A stretch of 64,000 nucleotides of DNA from Brachypterus glaber (taxonomy: Eukaryota; Arthropoda; Insecta; Coleoptera; Kateretidae). The notes beneath the pieces were generated by a model, which did not search any database, was not told the origin of the DNA, and saw nothing but the letters and a program-made list of their open reading frames with translations. Position 1 is the stretch's first letter. Each line of letters begins with the position of its first letter. Below are positions 1 to 11,047 of this stretch, one piece after another. Position numbers and translations under genes: made by a program. Where the stretch lies: assembly GCA_958510825.1 (NCBI GenBank), contig OY294050.1, forward strand, positions 5,061,340 to 5,125,339, written 5' to 3'.

Positions 1-400
1 CAATCTTCCACAATCTTTGACAACCTTCCATAATCCTTGATTCTCACAATCCTTGTACACATTTTTTTCAATAAATAAACCCATCGGGGTTTATTTATTG
101 GACAATCCTTGTACACCTGTCCAACAATCTTCTACAATACTTGACAGTCCCTAACAATCTTCCACAATCTTTGACAATTTTCCGCAATCATCTAAAATCC
201 TCCACAATCATCTACAATCTTCCACAATCATCTAAAATCTTCCCACACTCTTCAACAATCTTCTTCAATTTTTTTAAATATTTTATATACTTTAGTATAA
301 AACAATAATAGTTTCTTTCACAATAACAACAATCTTCCACAGTCTTTGAAAATCCTTTACAATCCTAAAGATCTTTGATTCTCACAATCCTTGTACACAC
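1..400. repeat. Degenerate short tandem repeat (CAATCTTCCA-like)
   Basis: The stretch is built from imperfect 10-12-bp units of the form ACAATCTTCCA, CAATCTTTGA and CAATCCTTGT, interrupted near 270-310 by A/T-rich sequence. It is probably an old minisatellite, cut by the window's left edge. No coding signal. Confidence 0.7.
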
Positions 401-1600
401 TTCTTTAATAAATAAACCCCTCGCCATAAATGAAATTGATTTGATCTTTTTCTCAGTGTAGAAACAGTCCTTGGAACCTTCGATTGAGATCGAAAAATTC
501 TTCTTTCTCTAGAAGTTCAATTGATTGTGGGTGCCGCGCGACTACAATTTGCGAGGGGGTAAATGTTACTTTACTATTGAATATTGTTTTGCAATTGGGA
601 AAATGTCAACATTTTCACGTTACGGCCACGACAAATTACGAAAATCCGACATTATATATCTACTTTACTCGGTTATTTACGCTACTTGAATTGAACATAT
701 TTCTTGCGAGCACAATAGATTTTAAATATCATTCTTTGTTTTGATTGTCCATTAAAAACTTTTACATTTTACAATAAAATAGTATTTTTTCTACGACCAC
801 TTTAGAATAGAATTACAATATTCTGGCATTCTTGTGATGGCGAAATCTTAATGCCTATTAATAACTAAATTTTAATTAGTTAAGGGCCACTTGCATCTAC
901 ATTTAAACCGGGATTATCTAGACTAAACTAAGTTTAAGTTAAAAATGCTAACCACCAAACAATTAAAAAGCAATAAAATATTGTAGTCGAAGAAAAAGTA
1001 TAGCACATGTTTGGAATACATATTCTACACTCGTGAAATTGTCACACTCGCCTGCGGCTTGTGTGTCAAAATTTCCACATTCATATTTTTTTTATCCTCA
1101 TATAAAGAGTTTTGAATAAATGTATCTTATGTTTCTAATCCCTTGCAAAAATAGAGATGAAGTAGATTGTGTCAAAATTTCAAATCCCTAGTCGTGTAAA
1201 AACTAGTCCTATATCCATGCCCAATTTCAAAAGCCCATATCCAGAAAATTTTAAAGCAGGTCAGTCTCTACATTTCTAAAAAAATTGTTGCACCTGCTGT
1301 TTTTTACGTAATTCGTATGTAAAATTTCAAGCAATGTGCATGCCCCCTGCCACCCCTCAAGAATGTGATCATACATACATACGTGATTTAACTCACATTT
1401 TCTATATTAAAAATTAAGATTCCGGAATCTTCATGGATGTTGAAATATAAATAGAATTAAAAACAATCTATGGTCATGCATTTTTATGTAATTTTTGGAG
1501 GTACCATTAATATTACGCACCTTTACTTTCATTTCTTCAAGCTTTAGCCACAGGGCATGCCTAATATATACATATTATATTTTGATATATTATCATAATA
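401..1600. other. AT-rich stretch without a recognised gene
   Basis: No convincing exon. It holds one hairpin (about 1028-1075: GAAATTGTCACACTCGCC then TGC then GGCTTGTGTGTC and AAAATTTC), an imperfect foldback with a CG-bearing centre. The 86-codon ORF at 484-744 has no recognisable motif and no splice context. Confidence 0.5.
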
Positions 1601-1608
1601 AAAATCAA

Positions 1609-2000
1609 TTTTTTCTTCAAGCGTACTAAAATGTTCATAGTTTATAACTGAACACACTAGATAGAAGTGATCTATTTTTGTACAGTAAAATAATGAGTTC
1701 ATTGTTGTACGCCGTAAAAAAAAGTTAGTTAGCAAAACCACCACTGGCAGCACTCTTTGACTTTGATGACAGCCATACTTCAAACTTGTTTGTTTATTAT
1801 ATAAATAGGTGGTTGACTCGAGATTCTGTGCAAAAACCTTGTGTGAAGCTGATTAAAATGATTGACGAAGAATATATGGTTTATACACCTACAAATCTCT
1901 CCGAAATTGCAAATGCTATATTAGACAAGTTACCATCGAAATCGCAAAAAGTGTACGATTTAGCCTACGAAAAAAATTTAAAATGAGCTAAGGAAGGTTT
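1609..2000 (+). repeat. Dispersed repeat, copy A (pair with 28138-28510)
   Basis: About 390 bp collinear with 28138-28510: both read AGCGTACTAAAATGTTCATA, CACACTAGATAGAAGTGATC, GTTAGTTAGCAAAAC and TCGAGATTCTGTG, then a short ORF. Divergence is moderate, so both are old copies of one mobile element. Confidence 0.75.
1786..1986 (+). pseudogene. Short ORF fragment, possible tyrosine-recombinase N-terminus
   Basis: 66 codons, ending ...LSEIANAILDKLPSKSQKVYDLAYEKNLK. The LPSKSQKVYDLAYEKF-like pattern resembles the core-binding start of Crypton-like tyrosine recombinases seen in arthropod genomes; this is recognition by eye only. The related copy at 28378-28500 keeps ...EEEYR...TNLSEIANAT..YKLPS but is frameshifted afterwards. 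No catalytic domain follows, so this is at best a fragment. Confidence 0.3.
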
Positions 2001-2134
2001 AAGTTTATTTCGGAAAGGTTTTATTGGCCTATTTTAATAAAAAATAACATACCATATTATTGAATAAATTAAATTCAAACATTAATATTTAAAAATATAT
2101 ATATAGGATGCTTGAAGAAAAAATAGTATGTTTC

Positions 2135-2180
2135 ACTATTATTCTACTTAATTAAGCATCCCCTAAGTCCAGGAGTTGTG
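2135..2180 (-). repeat. SINE 3'-tail fragment
   Basis: TCTACTTAATTAAGCATCCC followed by CTAAGTCCAGGA is the reverse complement of the 3' end of the SINE at 21613-21870. The rest of the SINE is absent. Confidence 0.75.
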
Positions 2181-2239
2181 TCAATGTCAATGTAACATGT
2201 TTCGTGAATACTTTTACAATTTTTTACAATTTTTTACCT

Positions 2240-2790
2240 AAAACTACGTAATTTAATTTATTCTGTTGTTTGTGGGTGCAATTCCAGCTCGCGTCCGTAA
2301 CATTTGTTACACGTGCACCCGGGGTAACTCTAAAGAGCTGGAAACATTTGGCAGCCAGACTATCCTCCTGGAACTCCTGGCTTTTTGATTAATGGTAAAC
2401 TCTATGGATAGAAATCAAGATAATGCTTTTCCTACGAGAAATATTGGTAAAACAATTCGAATTATTCAATTAAATGTTGAGGGTATATGTAAAGCTAAGT
2501 GTCAATATTTGTCAAAAATTTTAAAAGAAAATGATGTAGATCTTCTTCTTATTCAAGAGTCTCATGTAGAAAACGAAGAACAAGCAAGGTCAAGAGCTTC
2601 TATTTCCGTATAAATAATTGCCCCCTAAGAGCTTATCAAGGAAACTCTGAAGATCTACTTCACCTTAATGAAAATGTTTTGGAATGGATAAGAAACTTAG
2701 ACATTTGTTTATGATTTACACTATTTTTACATATTTACCGTTATCTTATAATTTTTATTATTATTTTTAATATTAATTGTGCCATACGAT
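2240..2790 (+). mobile_element. Non-LTR retrotransposon, internally deleted
   Basis: A 5' region with moderate GC (2270-2390) leads to an ORF at 2392-2613 reading IRIIQLNVEGICKAK and VDLLLIQESHV. This is the N-terminal strand-helix of the APE-type endonuclease of jockey/I-like elements (N in QLNVEG, E in QESHV). The reading breaks at about 2610 and is followed at once by a different frame reading ENVLEWIRNLDI and a stop near 2715, then an AT-rich tail. The second peptide may be the C-terminal end of the same kind of element, which would make this a 5'+3' deletion derivative; that part is inference. Confidence 0.6.
2392..2613 (+). pseudogene. APE endonuclease N-terminal fragment
   Basis: 73 codons with the family signature QLNVEG...K...L...L..N.VDLLLIQESHV, the beginning of the exonuclease-endonuclease-phosphatase fold (Asn and Glu metal-ligand region). 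Truncated after the second strand-helix pair; the His/Asp catalytic residues of a full domain (over 200 residues) are missing. Non-functional. Confidence 0.6.
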
Positions 2791-3395
2791 AAATAAATAG
2801 AGTAAAAGTGCTTTTTTTACTCGTTTGTAGTTTCCGGACTCCGCTTCGCGTTGTCCGTAAATTCTACAGACTAGTAAAAAAAAGCTTCACTTTTCCTATT
2901 AGTGAAACAATATACTATATTTCTTTTCCTAGTTTAGATCGGGCTAGAAAAGAGCTATTTTTTAAGACACATTTTTAAAAGAAAAATTGCAAATATCTTT
3001 AGGACCATATATTTGGACTTTTTCTTGTTACTGTTACAGGTTTTTACAACATATTTACGAGATATTTATATTATCCTTGATTTAAATTTAAAAAACAAAT
3101 TTTAGATTTAAAATCTTATTTTTTAACACTTGTTGTTCTTTTGTGTCAAATTTTCTTACTATTTTTTAAGATTTTTTTTAATATGAACAAATAAATTCTT
3201 TCTCTTTAAGAGAGAAGATTACCATAATAATAATCTGTCAGATATTACATGTACAGTAATTTGTTTTGATACTTATTGTGAAATTTTTTATGATTGCTTT
3301 GAGATTATTTTTTGAAAGAGGAAAGCGTTCTACAGTAGCCGTTCGATTACGGACATAAAAGTATACTCAGGCCGTAAAGGACCTTTTTCGAGATT
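2791..3395. other. AT-rich stretch, nothing recognised
   Basis: No exon or clear repeat structure except a CG-bearing hairpin-like patch near 2830-2870 (TTTCCGGACTCCGCTTCGCG and TTGTCCG). Confidence 0.4.
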
Positions 3396-3405
3396 GGAAT
3401 AAAGT

Positions 3406-3665
3406 CAACGAAATAACAACTCTTCTCTCTAGAATACGCATACCATTAATATAAAGTATTGCCAACCTCTCGGTTTGTTTGTAAGCAAATAGTAGGTATA
3501 TTCAGGCCTGAAGAATAACAATAACAATAACCAGTAACTGTTATTGTTGCCTCTGTTAGAACAAAGCTGTGCGAGTAAGACAGACAAATGTATATGTTGG
3601 CTACGTTTTTTTCAGTTTTTACAAATGAAATGCTTATTCTAGAGAGAAGAGTTATTTGTTCGTTG
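3406..3665. mobile_element. MITE, CAACGAAC family, copy 1
   Basis: About 260 bp with imperfect TIRs (CAACGAAATAACAACTCTTC at the left, reverse complement of the right end CAACGAACAAATAACTCTTC). Flanked by the direct repeat GGAATAAAGT (3396-3405 and 3665-3674), consistent with an 8-10-bp target-site duplication. Non-coding. Internal sequence (AGGTATATTCAGGCCTGAA) is shared with copies at 41372 and 50386. Confidence 0.85.
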
Positions 3666-3779
3666 GAATAAAGTACGTACTTAAAGTCCTACCCCCTTTT
3701 AACTTTTAAAGTGCTTAAGAAATATCGAATCTAAATAATATAACCCAAATAAATTTTTGGTATATGTCTGATATGTGTT

Positions 3780-4135
3780 GTATTAGGCCTCAATAGGTAG
3801 GGGGACAACTTTTTTTTAATAAAAATATGGGTCGTGTGATACATCATTTTAAAGCTTTTTTTTGTCATATAATGTTTATTTTTTTATCATTATTTTTTTT
3901 GAAAACATGCGATTTTTTTAGTTTTTTTTTTTAATTTTCTTGATCATTTTAAAATAGTTAAAAAGTATAATTTACGTTTTTGTATTATGAAATTAATCAT
4001 AAATAGAACATTTTTTGTTTTGTTTTTTGAAGAAATGTTGTTGAAAATTCCCATTATTAACACTTAAAAGAAAAAAAATATATTTTTTAATTTTTGGACG
4101 TTTAATTTATATCCAAAAAATATATTCCTTAAAAA
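3780..4135. repeat. Fragment of the CAGTGCGGTCC mariner-like foldback family
   Basis: TCGTGTGATACATCATTTTA and nearby T/A-rich sequence match the inner arm of the element at 27199-27910. No termini seen; old fragment. Confidence 0.45.
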
Positions 4136-4139
4136 AAAT

Positions 4140-4320
4140 TTCTGTCTGTCGGTCTATCTGCCGGTCTGTGTGTCCGGGAAATTTGTAACCACGATAACTC
4201 AAGAACGCTTCGAGCTAAATACTTCAAACTTCGACCATAGGTTGATTATCCAAAGTTCTAGTCAAGGGTTGTTTTTGGTACAAATTGGATTGAGGTAGTG
4301 AAGTAAAAACAATTTTTTTT
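4140..4320 (+). repeat. CTGTCTGTC/CACGATAACTCAAG dispersed repeat
   Basis: A recurring block: Y-rich CTGTCTGTCGGTCTAT, then CACGATAACTCAAGAACG, then a decayed tail about sequence near CAAAGTTCTAG. Related blocks lie at 6130-6300, 11500-11628 with 12050-12120, 33290-33420, 34200-34330, 42190-42370 and 44680-44800. The short reading frames through the block carry no recognised domain. Confidence 0.65.
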
Positions 4321-4689
4321 CATTTATTTTCCGTTTTATGAAAAAATAAACTTTTAACGAAAAAAAAATTTTTTTTTTGAAAAACTTTTTTCGCTTTTGA
4401 TTTTAATGAGCCTAGGCCTATAGGGGAAAGTATTATTTTGTTGGCAGCAGTATTTTTTAAATATTTTGAAAATATAAAAATAATATTTTGTAATTAGTTT
4501 CTGCCGTAAGTAGGGAAAAATTCAAAACCGGCCAAATTGACTTTTACTATAGACAATAACAATAATTTTTTATAACTTTCTCGCTTCGCGCGCGGCGCCA
4601 TTCCTGTCCATCTGGGTCAGATACAATTACGATTTTAAACGTACGTTTAACCTGCAATCTGTGGACAATACATGCAGGGACGTAATATC

Positions 4690-5215
4690 AAAAAAATTTA
4701 CCAGAAATCCAAAATTTTAGTATACAGGGTTACTAAGAAATATATTTAGCGATTTAAAAAAAAAAAAATTATAAAAGTTGGTCCAAAAATAAGCCCCAAA
4801 GGAGCTACGACCCTCCTAAGGGTACCTGTAAAAAATAGTTTTATTTAATATCTCTGAAACCATAGTAACAAATTTTTACACATGCCTTAACATTTATAAA
4901 GGCTGTTATTTTATGTAATTTTTATTTGGTAATTTTAACCAGGGACGTGCAAAATGGCGATATAATTTTTTTGCCCCAAGCATTTTTATGTGTAGATTTT
5001 TTGACATTTTCTCAATAAAATATAATTATTTAGTTAACAATACATCAAAGAGGTATTCCTTATGTAATAACGTGGGTCCAAGCGTTCTCGATAAAATTGC
5101 AGTTAAAGAGAAAATTTCACGTTCTGAGCATCAAAAATGGGAACTAAAAAATGCGCCAATAAACATTTCAATACTGCAGGGCGAGATGGACCTATGACAA
5201 AAAACTTACCCCTCA
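4690..5215. repeat. Old fragment of the 733-bp foldback family
   Basis: Starts near ATACAGGGTTACTAAG and carries AAAGTTGGTCCAAAAATAAG plus GGAGCTACGACCCTCCTAAG, corresponding to the terminal arm of the elements at 35317 and 53971. Heavily diverged. Confidence 0.5.
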
Positions 5216-6115
5216 ACTTACCCATGCAAATAACCCGTAAATACGCCACTGTTAGAGAATTACGGTATTGGGTAATAATTAATATCACTATTTCTGGTTA
5301 AATTTAATATATGATGGTAATTATAATTATTATCTAGTCAACGAGTATGTTCGTATATTTTATATCCATCAAATATGCGGGAACTGTATCCCATAAAATG
5401 TGTCTTTTTCTATCCATACGCAATGCGTATTGCGCATTTCATAATATATACTCTGTCAGTTTTCTAAGCGTTAGTCCTAGGACTTTAGTTATCCTGCGAT
5501 TATTAGGCAGTATAACATCTCTAGTCCATAATTTTTTTTTACATGTCCATAAAATATTTAATTCATCTTCTTCTATATTTAAGACTTGCAAGACTCTCGG
5601 CGTAATGCAGGGTTGGTTGACCACGGGGGTTTAACCACAACTAATTATGTGTATACAGACTTTTCTTCAAAATTTTGCTACTATTCGCGAATTCGTATAC
5701 GTCAACCTTGATAAATCAATTCGAGTTTACCTTGGTCTTTCGTTTGTTTTCTTAGATTAGACTTTGACTCTTAATTTTTTTTTTGTTTTATTCATTTAAA
5801 TTGTTGTTATCTGATCAAAATTAAACCGATTTATAATTCAGAATTGACTAACAAAAAAGTGGAAAAGTGGAAACAATATATATCCAGATAAAAATTTAAT
5901 GGAAATCCGTCCAAAAAAATTGAATATTTTAAAAACAGGTTTCTGTAATAAGAATAATCTATTAGATTTTTTTTTATGGATTTATTTAATATGGAAATAT
6001 ATATTTTTTCTAAAAAAACTTTTTGTTTCTCGTTAAAAAAAAATATCACGAATATATTATATATTATGATATATGCTTTTTTTACGTTTCTTGGCGTTTT
6101 ATATCCAAAAAATAT
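5216..6115. other. AT-rich stretch, nothing recognised
   Basis: Overlapping antisense ORFs at 5347-5634 and 5439-5624 have no identifiable motif. No splice-supported exon seen. Confidence 0.4.
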
Positions 6116-6129
6116 GATTTCCGTAAAAA

Positions 6130-6300
6130 ATATCTGTCTGTCGGTTGGTCTGTCGGTCTATGTGTCTGGGAAATTTGGTACCACGATATCTCAAGAACAC
6201 TTCGGGCTAAAGACTTCAAATTTGGACCGTAGGTTTATTATCCAAAGTTCTAGGCTGGGATTGTTTTGGTAAAAATCGGGTTGGGGTAAGGTTACCCCCT
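6130..6300 (+). repeat. CTGTCTGTC/CACGATATCTCAAG dispersed repeat, second copy
   Basis: Same order of segments as 4140-4320 (CTGTCTGTCGGTTGGTC, CACGATATCTCAAGAACAC, TTATTATCCAAAGTTCTAGG), ending GGGTTGGGGTAAGGTTACCC. Confidence 0.65.
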
Positions 6301-7625
6301 TACCCCAACCTGTTAAAAACAACTTTTTTTCATCTATTTTTTTATTTATTTTTCGTTTTACGAAAAAATAAACTTAAAAAAAAATATATTTAAAAAGTTA
6401 AAAACAAAATTAATTATTTTTTGGATTTTTTTTATTTATTTATTTTTTTGTTTTTGATTTAAGTGAACCTAGACTTACAAGGGAAAGTATTATTTTGTTT
6501 GCGGCACTATTTTTTGTTATGATAAAGCTAAAAAAAAATAAAAAAAATTACCTGTATAATTTTTTTTTTTTCATTTTTGGAACCAAAATCCCGGGACTTT
6601 TATTTTCGTTCCCGGGACCAGCCCATATTTGCTGATCCGGGACTTGCAAGCCCTAGGTGAAACCCTATTCCTGCCTAAGTTAGGAATCCTTACCGCGAAA
6701 AAGTCGATGCAACTAGCACGTCTCTGCATGCACCGCATATGCACCTGTCTAAAACAAGGTGGAAGAGGCAGGTAGACCAAGAAGTGGATGGCTCGTGCAG
6801 TCCGCGAAGAGGTTCAGTCGCAGTCCCCCAGGTACACCTGTGTCGATCGACAACACACACTCGCGCGCAGTATTTCGCGGCTAGTTATTTTCAAAAACAT
6901 GTGCTGAATGAAACTTTCAAAAAACAAACAACAATTTTTATGATTTTTTTTTGATTTTCATTCGATAACTAATCCTTACCCGTGTTATTTCGGAGAACAC
7001 GGCTAGTTATTTGGAAAAAAATGTGCTGAACTTTTAAGAAAATCTCTATTTTTATAAATTTTTTTTCATTTTGTCAATCGGACTGGCAATTTTTGGGCGC
7101 ACGGCTAGTTTTTTGAAAATGTGTTGAACTTAAAAAAAAATACTATTTTTATAATTTTTTTGAATTTTTCTATAATAAGTGTTCGAGAGTGCTATTTTAC
7201 GGCATTTTATAAACCATGTGCTAATTTTTTTGGTCTGTTAATATTTTTTTCGAATTTATATACTGAAAAAAACTATGGACGAGGTTGAGTGATAAAAACG
7301 ATCCTATCAATGACAGTTTTACCGATGATTTGTAAATGTGAACGTTTATTTTGTGATTCTTTTTTAAATTTTAAAGGAAAATTTTAACTGGAAAAACTGT
7401 GAAAAATGTGTAGCAGAGAGCAGATTACAGAAATAGTGGATAAAATACAAAATGTAAGTCAAAATATTTAAAAAGTTTAACTAAATATTAAAGGAAAACC
7501 GAGGGAATAACAGTTTTCACTCGTTTTGGAAAACTCCCGGAAAAGAAGCCCTGCTGACGATTACCAAATAAAATTCATAGATCTGAATGGGTTTTATATG
7601 CTTATGAGGAGCATTTAAAATAAGT
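6301..7625. other. AT-rich stretch with a moderate-GC patch, no gene recognised
   Basis: 6585-6850 is less AT-rich, including CGGGACTTGCAAGCCCTAGG and CAGTCCCCCAGGTACACCTG, and may be a decayed element. Three loosely repeated blocks with CACGGCTAGTT and a following TGTGCTGAA occur near 6880, 7000 and 7100. No continuous coding frame. Confidence 0.4.
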
Positions 7626-7629
7626 TTTT

Positions 7630-8150
7630 ATACACGGTGTATTTGTTGTAGGGTCCAAAATTTTAACGGGTCATTCTACATCATAAAATATGACAAAAAA
7701 ATCCTATAAACACCAAAACCCCTTTGAAAATGGCTAAAAAATTCGGTTTTTATTTAATAACTCAAGAACCCTTTAAGATACAGCAACGAAGTTTTACGCG
7801 TAAAATATTCTTAATAAGGCCCATCTTGGTATGTTATTTTTATTTTAACCAGGTGTGTGCGAAACGGGGGGGGGGCTTATCAGTTTTTTGTCCCAAACTT
7901 TTTTCTGTTTGACTTTTTCGTAATGCTTTTTTTTAAATATGATTCCTCAGGTCGAAATACATAAAAAGATACTCTTGTTGTAATAGTGTAAGATTGATGT
8001 ATCTCAAAGGGTTTCTGAGCCATTAAATAAAAACCGAATTTTTTAACTACTTTCAAAGGAGCTTAGCTCCTTCACGACGCAATTTTAGACATATATTTAT
8101 ATGAACTTTTTTATATTTTATGATGTAGAATAACCTCTTAAAATTTAAAA
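7630..8150. repeat. Old fragment of the 733-bp foldback family
   Basis: TCATTCTACATCATAAAATATGAC-like sequence, TTTTTATTTAATAACTCAAG and an inverted arm near 8000-8150 (TTAAATAAAAACCGAATT, TAGAATAACCTCTTAAAATT) resemble the terminal and inner arms of the element at 53971, strongly diverged. Confidence 0.4.
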
Positions 8151-8223
8151 TACACCCAGCATGCTTCTTTAGACAGGGACGTTCTTTTATATCGAGAAAA
8201 TATGAGAGGTTCTGAGTTGCCCC

Positions 8224-8617
8224 AATGGAGAATTCTCCCATTAGATTAGACAGGGACAAAAGTTCTACCCAAAAAGGATAGAAGACATACATACACTCCC
8301 ACTTCCACCCAACCAAACAAATTCTGTATTTGTTCTTTGTTGAACAAATACAATATTTACTTGGCCGGGCGAAAAGTGCATTATTAAAGAAATTACTGGC
8401 GCCATCTAAATTTTAGTAGAATTATCTTATTCTACAGATTCACATTAGCTATGTTTGTACGTGCCGCTCACTGCTACACTTTCCGGCCAACCACTGTATT
8501 TGTTGTATGAAAAACAAATACAGTATTTATTTGGTTGGCTGGAAAGTGTAGCACAAATGAGATAGAGATAGGGTAGACGTCTTTTGTTTCATAATTCTAG
8601 TTGTAGAGAGCTCCATT
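8224..8617 (-). repeat. Double-hairpin repeat, copy 1
   Basis: About 394 bp. Reverse complement of the units at 24888-25297 and 31523-31936: ends AATGGAG.../...CTCCATT, with two internal hairpins built on AACAAATACAGTATTTATTT and AACAAATACAATATTTAC. No coding frame. Confidence 0.8.
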
Positions 8618-8893
8618 AAGTGTTAATTTTAACCAATCGTGTTCCCGAATGCATTAAAAATGACAGATATCTGAGTAAGATTTCTCGAAATAGGGTTAAA
8701 TAAAATATCTCACATATTTCTTGCTTTATCTTGGTTTTTATGGGTTCTATGGGTTTGGTATTGAAAATGCGTTAAATTCACATTTTTCGGGCTCATACGT
8801 TTGTCAGTAAAAAAAATGAGGACAATTTTGCATAAAAGCTATTGCACAAAAAGTTTTATTATAATTCGTCACATACGTACGGTTTTAATGTAT

Positions 8894-8926
8894 TCTATAA
8901 TAATAATAATAATAATAATAATTTAA
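8894..8926. repeat. (ATA)n microsatellite
   Basis: About eight or nine ATA units. Confidence 0.9.
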
Positions 8927-9222
8927 TGGATAATAAAATAATAATTAATATAGTAATAATAAAGCATAAATTAATTTACTGTGAATTAACGAAAATGGTA
9001 CGGCTTTAAAATTCTTCCTTTTACACCATTACCTATAGAGAAAATAATTTATTTATTTATTACGTTTTTGTTTTATATAAATAATTAAATATATGTTAAT
9101 TAAATTTACTATAGTGTTATATTAAGTGCTTTTTTATGAACATTGGAATTCGTTTTTTACAAATCCAGGAAACGAGCCACAAAATGTCACTTTTGCACCA
9201 AATAAAACATACTATTTTTTTA

Positions 9223-9253
9223 CTCCAAGTAGTAGTAGTAGTAGTAGTAGTAA
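9223..9253. repeat. (TAG)n microsatellite
   Basis: About nine AGT/TAG units; followed by palindromic TATATATACATATATGTA-type DNA at 9295-9345. Confidence 0.9.
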
Positions 9254-9629
9254 TAAACTTTGACATCTGAAGAAAATAGTTATTATTCGCAACTGTATAT
9301 ATACATATATGTATTACATATATGTAATACATACATTACATGTATTAATAAAGTTTGGGAAGTACGTGATTTCTTTTCCCACTGTTTTCCACGCCTGGAC
9401 CAGTAAACTAATTATTACTGGTCTGCAATTTAAATCATTTGGATTTTCCGGTAGATGGCGCCACCGATTAAAATATCATTATCAATGCTTAAAGCAAGAT
9501 GGCTGAACTGCTGTCATGATAGACACGAATATAATCTAATACATTTCGTTTAAAAAACTTAAATGTACAGTTTTAGTCAATGTTTTTTACTTTTGAGACT
9601 GAGGAGGATAATAAAATAAAGAAAAAGCT

Positions 9630-9785
9630 GATTGCTTAACAGGTTGTTGTTGTCAACCAAACAACTCGTTTCTAAATACCGAACACGTTGTTGGATTCTA
9701 TGCAATATATAGTGGTTGGCGCATATACAACTATTTATTGTTGTATACTATAACCTCATTACGATATTAATTACGCTAGTGTTCT
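9630..9785. repeat. Dispersed repeat inverted relative to 31990-32165
   Basis: GCAATATATAGTGGTTGGCG and ATACAACTATTTATTGTTGT occur as reverse complement at 32030-32080. Rich in TTGTTGT/ACAACAA. Confidence 0.75.
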
Positions 9786-9986
9786 CAAATCAAATCAAAT
9801 CAAATCATTTATTTTGTGTTATCTTGTTAGTTACACATGTCGAAGTTGGTACATAATAAAAATATAATAGATACAGAGAAATTATATAAAGAGACACAAA
9901 TACATAATTACAATTACAGATAAAAATATAAATAAATAAAATTATAAATATCACTAGATAAAAAAATAATTAAAAAAAATAATAAA

Positions 9987-10475
9987 TTAATTAATATGAA
10001 AAAAATTATTTGTTAAAAATTCGTCAAAATTGTAGAAAGCCTTCTTAAGCAAATACTTTTTGATCTTAACCTTAAACAAATTTATATTTAGTTCCTTGAC
10101 CTCCACAGGTAAAACATTATAAAATTTAGTGGCGAAGTAATTTATGCCTGTCTGATTTTTTACTAATCTTGTAAAATCAGGACAAACTGCAGCTTCATTC
10201 CTTGTGTTAAAACTATGTATCAAAGAATGAGTTTTATATAAGTTTATATTGGTTTTAAAATACTTAAGAGCTTCTAGGATATAAAGGCAGGGCAGGGTCA
10301 GAATTTCAAGCAAAATAAAATGAGCCTTACAATCTTCACTGTAACTTAAATTACCCAATACTCTTATTGCTCGCCTTTGCAGCCTAAATATTCGGTCTTT
10401 AATAATAGAATGACCCCAGGCTAAAAGACCATATGTCATTATGAACTGTATAACTGAGAAGTACGCCATTCTCAA
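9987..10475 (-). pseudogene. Reverse transcriptase C-terminal part (jockey/CR1-like)
   Basis: 162 codons: RMAYFSVIQFIMTYGLLAWG, IFRLQRRAIRVLGNLSYSED, CLYILEALKYFK, HSFNTRNEAAVC and FYNVLPVEVKEL. This is the thumb/post-palm region conserved in arthropod jockey- and CR1-like non-LTR polymerases (TYGLLAWG, LQRRAIR, NTRN). The catalytic F/YADD motif is upstream and absent. The true frame runs further up (…STGILRMAYFS) until the inserted block at about 10500. The frame is intact over this stretch, suggesting a fairly young insertion. Confidence 0.85.
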
Positions 10476-10499
10476 GATTCCTGTTGAAAGGTTTTTCGA

Positions 10500-10845
10500 A
10501 AGTATACGTAACAGGTATATGTTACCCCCTCATCTCAAATTTTCTAGATTACGATCATGAAATCCACTACACTTACAAAAAGATCAAAAATGTCCTCAAC
10601 CAGTAATGGTGCCCACAAACACAGGACAGGTGCATCTCCAGCACCAGTGAACTAGTTTCACTCCCCCCACACCTCCCTCCAATCCCTACTACATCCCCCC
10701 AAATCCCCCTCCCACCTTCCTCGTCACACCCAAAAATTCATGACAGATGCAAATCAGCATCAGTGAGCAGAGACTCACTCCCCCAATTATCCATTCAAAC
10801 TAATTCAAATTTTAGATAAATGAGCCATAGGCACTGAGCCTGTCT
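10500..10845. mobile_element. GC-richer insert splitting the RT, dimeric unit
   Basis: About 350 bp unlike its surroundings, with C-rich plus strand (ACCTCCCTCCAATCCC). It holds two related units: GACAGGTGCATCTCCAGCAC..CACTCCCCCC near 10623 and GACAGATGCAAATCAGCATC..CACTCCCCC near 10741. Probably a short non-autonomous element inserted in the retrotransposon. Exact ends not determined. Confidence 0.5.
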
Positions 10846-10846
10846 C

Positions 10847-11047
10847 TTAAAGACCAAACAAATTACAGATGAGGTATATGTTAGAGGTTAATTTAGAAGC
10901 TGTTGCCTCGCCATGATTGCTCCATGTTAGTTTGGTGTCAATATATACACCTAGAAATTTTACGTATTCAGTTCTTACGGGTTCAGTTATTGGCCGAAGC
11001 GAGAGAACAATTTTTTCAGTTCTATCAGTGTGCCATTCTTTTAACAT
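10847..11047 (-). pseudogene. Reverse transcriptase fragment upstream of the insert
   Basis: 66 codons containing VKFLGVYIDTKLTWSNH, the 'LG..ID..L.W..H' motif that follows the catalytic box in non-LTR reverse transcriptases. It is the 5' neighbour of the 9987-10475 part, separated by about 350 bp of unrelated sequence. Confidence 0.8.

Noticed and set aside
5347..5634. 95-codon plus and 61-codon minus antisense ORFs
   Set aside because: Neither shows a recognised motif or splice sites; probably chance.
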